Shown one piece after another: positions 6,511 to 7,660 of a stretch of 7,660 bases of DNA. The stretch is from NCBI GenBank assembly GCA_023442905.1, contig JAEZWY010000214.1, forward strand, positions 1 through 7,660, given 5' to 3'. A model generated the notes under the pieces. It was not told where the DNA came from and ran no database searches. It saw nothing but the letters and a program-made list of their open reading frames with translations. This DNA is from Bacillota bacterium (lineage in GTDB: Bacteria; Bacillota; Bacilli; Lactobacillales; Aerococcaceae). Position 1 is the stretch's first letter. Each line of letters opens with the position of its first letter. A program made the position numbers and the translations under genes.

Positions 6511-6793
6511 TAGATGAAGGTAGATTAAAGGACAGAGCCTAAATCGGGCTCACCCCTTATAGTCGAGTTCGGACCTCCAGAAAGAATTGCGTTTCAGTTT
6601 AAGTTGTAGCTGACTGCGTCATCTACTGCCTTAATCTTCCAACGGTTCATTTCTTGGCGCCGGTCCTCGCATCCTTATTAGTCGGGTGCGCTCGACCAGC
6701 TCAAGTCCACTTTAGAATAGTTTGCATCACACTTTGTGTGATACGACACTATTCTTCCAGTATTGTTGAGCTTAGCGGTCTCGCTTACACCCT
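6511..6793 (-). ncRNA. Unrecognised structured RNA or structured 3' UTR downstream of mscL
   Basis: No credible gene is found in this stretch of about 280 bases, which is clearly richer in G and C than its flanks and full of nested complementary segments. One domain is closed by 6514-6531 pairing with 6629-6650 (AGATTAA with TTAATCT, extended by flanking pairs). It holds hairpins GAGCC/GGCTC (6535-6551) and GTAG-TGAC/GTCA-CTAC (6606-6626). A second domain stacks GACC/GGTC, AGCTCAA/TTGAGCT (6698-6704 with 6766-6772), AGAATAGT/ACTATTCT (6714-6721 with 6748-6755) and ATCACAC/GTGTGAT (6726-6742), closed by GGGT/ACCC ending right beside the mscL stop. The minus strand is preferred because no terminator separates mscL from it and the shared terminator at 6454-6497 lies at its 3' end. 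I looked for signatures of tmRNA, RNase P RNA, SRP RNA and common riboswitches and found none. Strand and ends are inferred. Confidence 0.45.
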
Positions 6794-7195
6794 TTACTTA
6801 TTGTTTTGTTCTTTTAATAAGTCACGGATTTCTGTTAATAGTAATTCTTGGCTATCAACAAGTGCTACTTCGTCGTCTTCTTCAACACCATCTTCTTCTT
6901 TCTCGAATTGGCTCTTCAATGATGCTACAGCTTTCATGACGAAGAATAATACCAATGCGATAATTAAAAATGTGATCACTGCTTGGATGAAGTTACCTAC
7001 AGTTAATACAGCAGAACCTAATTGAACTGTGATAGAAGTAAAGTCAGTTGACCCTAAGATCAATCCAACAAACGGCATGATGATATCACTTACTAATGAG
7101 TTCACGATAGCAGTAAAAGCAGTCGCCATTACAACCCCAATAGCCAAGTCTAAAACGTTACCTTTAGCGATAAAATCGCGGAATTCTTTTAACAT
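6794..7195 (-). CDS. mscL: Large-conductance mechanosensitive channel MscL
   Basis: MscL is a pentameric inner-membrane channel that opens under membrane tension and releases solutes during hypo-osmotic shock. The 133-residue product has the normal length and plan: an N-terminal amphipathic helix MLKEFRDFIAKGN, pore helix TM1 at about 14-45 (LDLAIGVVMATAF and NSLVSDIIMPFVG are family signatures), an extracellular loop (about 48-64), TM2 at about 67-88, an acidic linker EKEEDGVEEDDE (98-109), and a C-terminal coiled helix LLLTEIRDLL. The ATG at 7195 is chosen because GGGAGG lies eight bases upstream. An upstream in-frame ATG (7243) overlaps the -10 box and would add a foreign 16-residue extension. 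It is monocistronic unless the structured region behind it is co-transcribed. Confidence 0.97.
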   Translation of the reverse strand: MLKEFRDFIAKGNVLDLAIGVVMATAFTAIVNSLVSDIIMPFVGLILGSTDFTSITVQLGSAVLTVGNFIQAVITFLIIALVLFFVMKAVASLKSQFEKEEDGVEEDDEVALVDSQELLLTEIRDLLKEQNNK

Positions 7196-7203
7196 TTTTG
7201 TTT

Positions 7204-7209
7204 CCTCCC
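7204..7209 (-). promoter_or_regulatory. Ribosome binding site that fixes the mscL start
   Basis: Read on the minus strand this is GGGAGG, followed by eight bases and then the ATG at 7195. It supports initiation at MLKEFRDF, the usual MscL N-terminus, over the longer open frame. Confidence 0.85.
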
Positions 7210-7241
7210 TTAAATAAAATATAATTAATAATACATAATCC

Positions 7242-7270
7242 ATTAAACCATATCTCTCATTTTTTGTAAA
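7242..7270 (-). promoter_or_regulatory. Sigma-A promoter of mscL, extended -10 type
   Basis: On the minus strand TTTACA (7270-7265) and TTTAAT (7247-7242) are spaced by exactly 17 bases, each matching five of six consensus positions. TGG directly before the -10 box gives an extended -10 element. Transcription should start near 7235 and leave a 40-base, very AT-rich leader. No osmotic-stress operator is recognised. Confidence 0.7.
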
Positions 7271-7291
7271 AAAAATAGCCTAATACCATAC

Positions 7292-7330
7292 AAAAAAGTA
7301 CAATTCCAAGCTAAATATTTCAATATTGTA
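7292..7330 (-). terminator. Weak candidate terminator after the DUF218 gene
   Basis: On the minus strand TACAAT (7330-7325) pairs with ATTGTA (7304-7299), and AATAT/ATATT can fold inside the loop. A run of six T follows after one base (7297-7292). The stem is short and AT-rich, so termination may be inefficient and some transcripts may reach mscL. Confidence 0.35.
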
Positions 7331-7660
7331 TTAAAAATGCACGAAATTGATGACCCCTAAACCAACCATCAAACAAGAAACCGCCAAATGCAGCTTCCGG
7401 TGCATGAAAATAATGGCCACAAACTCCCGCACCCAATTTAAAATCTGCTCCATCATCGTCGCCTGCGCACCCACACCAGACATCTGGTACAAGCCCTCCA
7501 TATTGGCGTACAACTGACTGCGGTATAAATGGTAAGACGACGTCACAAAGACCGCTTTCGTCGTTTTCAACTGCTTCACATTCGCCTGCATAATCCCTTT
7601 TGCATAAATAAAATTCTCATGGGTATTTCGCGCCTGGTCCTCAAGCAAAATCATCTCAGG
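7331..7660 (-). CDS. DUF218 / YdcF-like membrane-anchored protein, C-terminal part only
   Basis: The visible 109 residues are the C-terminal end of a longer protein cut by the right edge. The frame stays open past the first ATG (7654) with Pro-Glu before it, as in family members that read PE-x-I-LLE. The segment ILLEDQARNTHENF and the following KAVFVTSSYHLYRS match the DUF218 domain (YdcF, SanA, ElyC group; Pfam PF02698), where this region closes the Rossmann-like fold. After it comes a hydrophobic helix at about the last 25 residues, LAVSCLMVGLGVINFV, which is probably a C-terminal membrane anchor. Larger DUF218 proteins of lactic acid bacteria have several membrane helices in front of the domain; that part is not visible here. 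Roles in cell envelope maintenance are proposed for some relatives, but the function of this one is not known. Confidence 0.75.
   Translation of the reverse strand, partial: PEMILLEDQARNTHENFIYAKGIMQANVKQLKTTKAVFVTSSYHLYRSQLYANMEGLYQMSGVGAQATMMEQILNWVREFVAIIFMHRKLHLAVSCLMVGLGVINFVHF

Noticed and set aside
6511..6793. tmRNA, RNase P RNA, SRP RNA, T-box or rRNA fragment
   Set aside because: None of the signature strings I know for these (for example the RNase P GAGGAAAGTC or T-box AGGGTGG) is present on either strand.
6654..7025. Plus-strand open frame of 123 codons
   Set aside because: It runs antisense through mscL and the structured region, is Ser/Thr-rich with no recognisable domain, and has no ribosome binding site.
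7196..7243. Longer mscL starting at the ATG at 7243
   Set aside because: The extra 16 residues are not MscL-like, the ATG overlaps the -10 box, and the good ribosome binding site belongs to the ATG at 7195.
1..7660. CRISPR array, insertion sequence or tRNA gene
   Set aside because: No regularly spaced repeats, transposase frame, terminal repeats or cloverleaf with a T-arm were seen.

Overview
The window looks like chromosomal DNA of a low-to-moderate GC Gram-positive bacterium, most likely a member of the Lactobacillales. The evidence is strong AGGAGG-type ribosome binding sites, GTG/TTG starts, intrinsic terminators with U-tracts, an AT-rich sigma-A promoter style, and protein types common in lactic acid bacteria (DUF218 protein, compact MscL, glycine/D-amino-acid-oxidase-like flavoprotein). 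An Aerococcaceae or Carnobacteriaceae origin is a guess from overall protein flavour, not something the sequence proves.

Layout, left to right. (1) The 3' part of a four-helix membrane protein of unknown function, cut by the left edge (+). (2) A GTG-started FAD-dependent amino-acid-oxidase-type oxidoreductase (+), with its own candidate promoter inside an inverted repeat and a clear intrinsic terminator behind it. (3) A 360-base AT-rich regulatory region with an 11-bp inverted repeat, a 7-bp hairpin, a near-consensus promoter (TTGACA, 17 bases, TAGGAT) and a cre-like dyad just past the expected transcription start. (4) A three-gene operon (+): citrate/2-methylcitrate synthase, a ComA (phosphosulfolactate synthase)-family TIM-barrel protein, and an MmgE/PrpD-family dehydratase. 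It ends in a perfect 19-bp bidirectional terminator. (5) About 290 bases without a convincing gene, but rich in nested inverted repeats and nearer 50% GC. It lies between the stop codon of mscL and the shared terminator, and is best read as an unrecognised structured RNA or structured mscL 3' UTR on the minus strand. (6) mscL (-), with a good promoter and ribosome binding site. (7) The C-terminal end of a DUF218/YdcF-like membrane-anchored protein (-), cut by the right edge.

The operon in the middle is the most interesting part. A citrate synthase and a PrpD-type dehydratase would be two steps of a methylcitrate or aconitate route. However, the window has no methylisocitrate lyase, aconitase, isocitrate dehydrogenase or propionyl-CoA synthetase, and a ComA-like protein sits between the two genes. 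ComA enzymes add sulfite to phosphoenolpyruvate, but this one is divergent in a loop that I expect to be near the active site. The arrangement suggests a short, self-contained route that condenses an acyl-CoA with a 2-oxo acid, dehydrates the product, and uses the ComA-like enzyme for a further addition or related step. The substrates cannot be read from the sequence.
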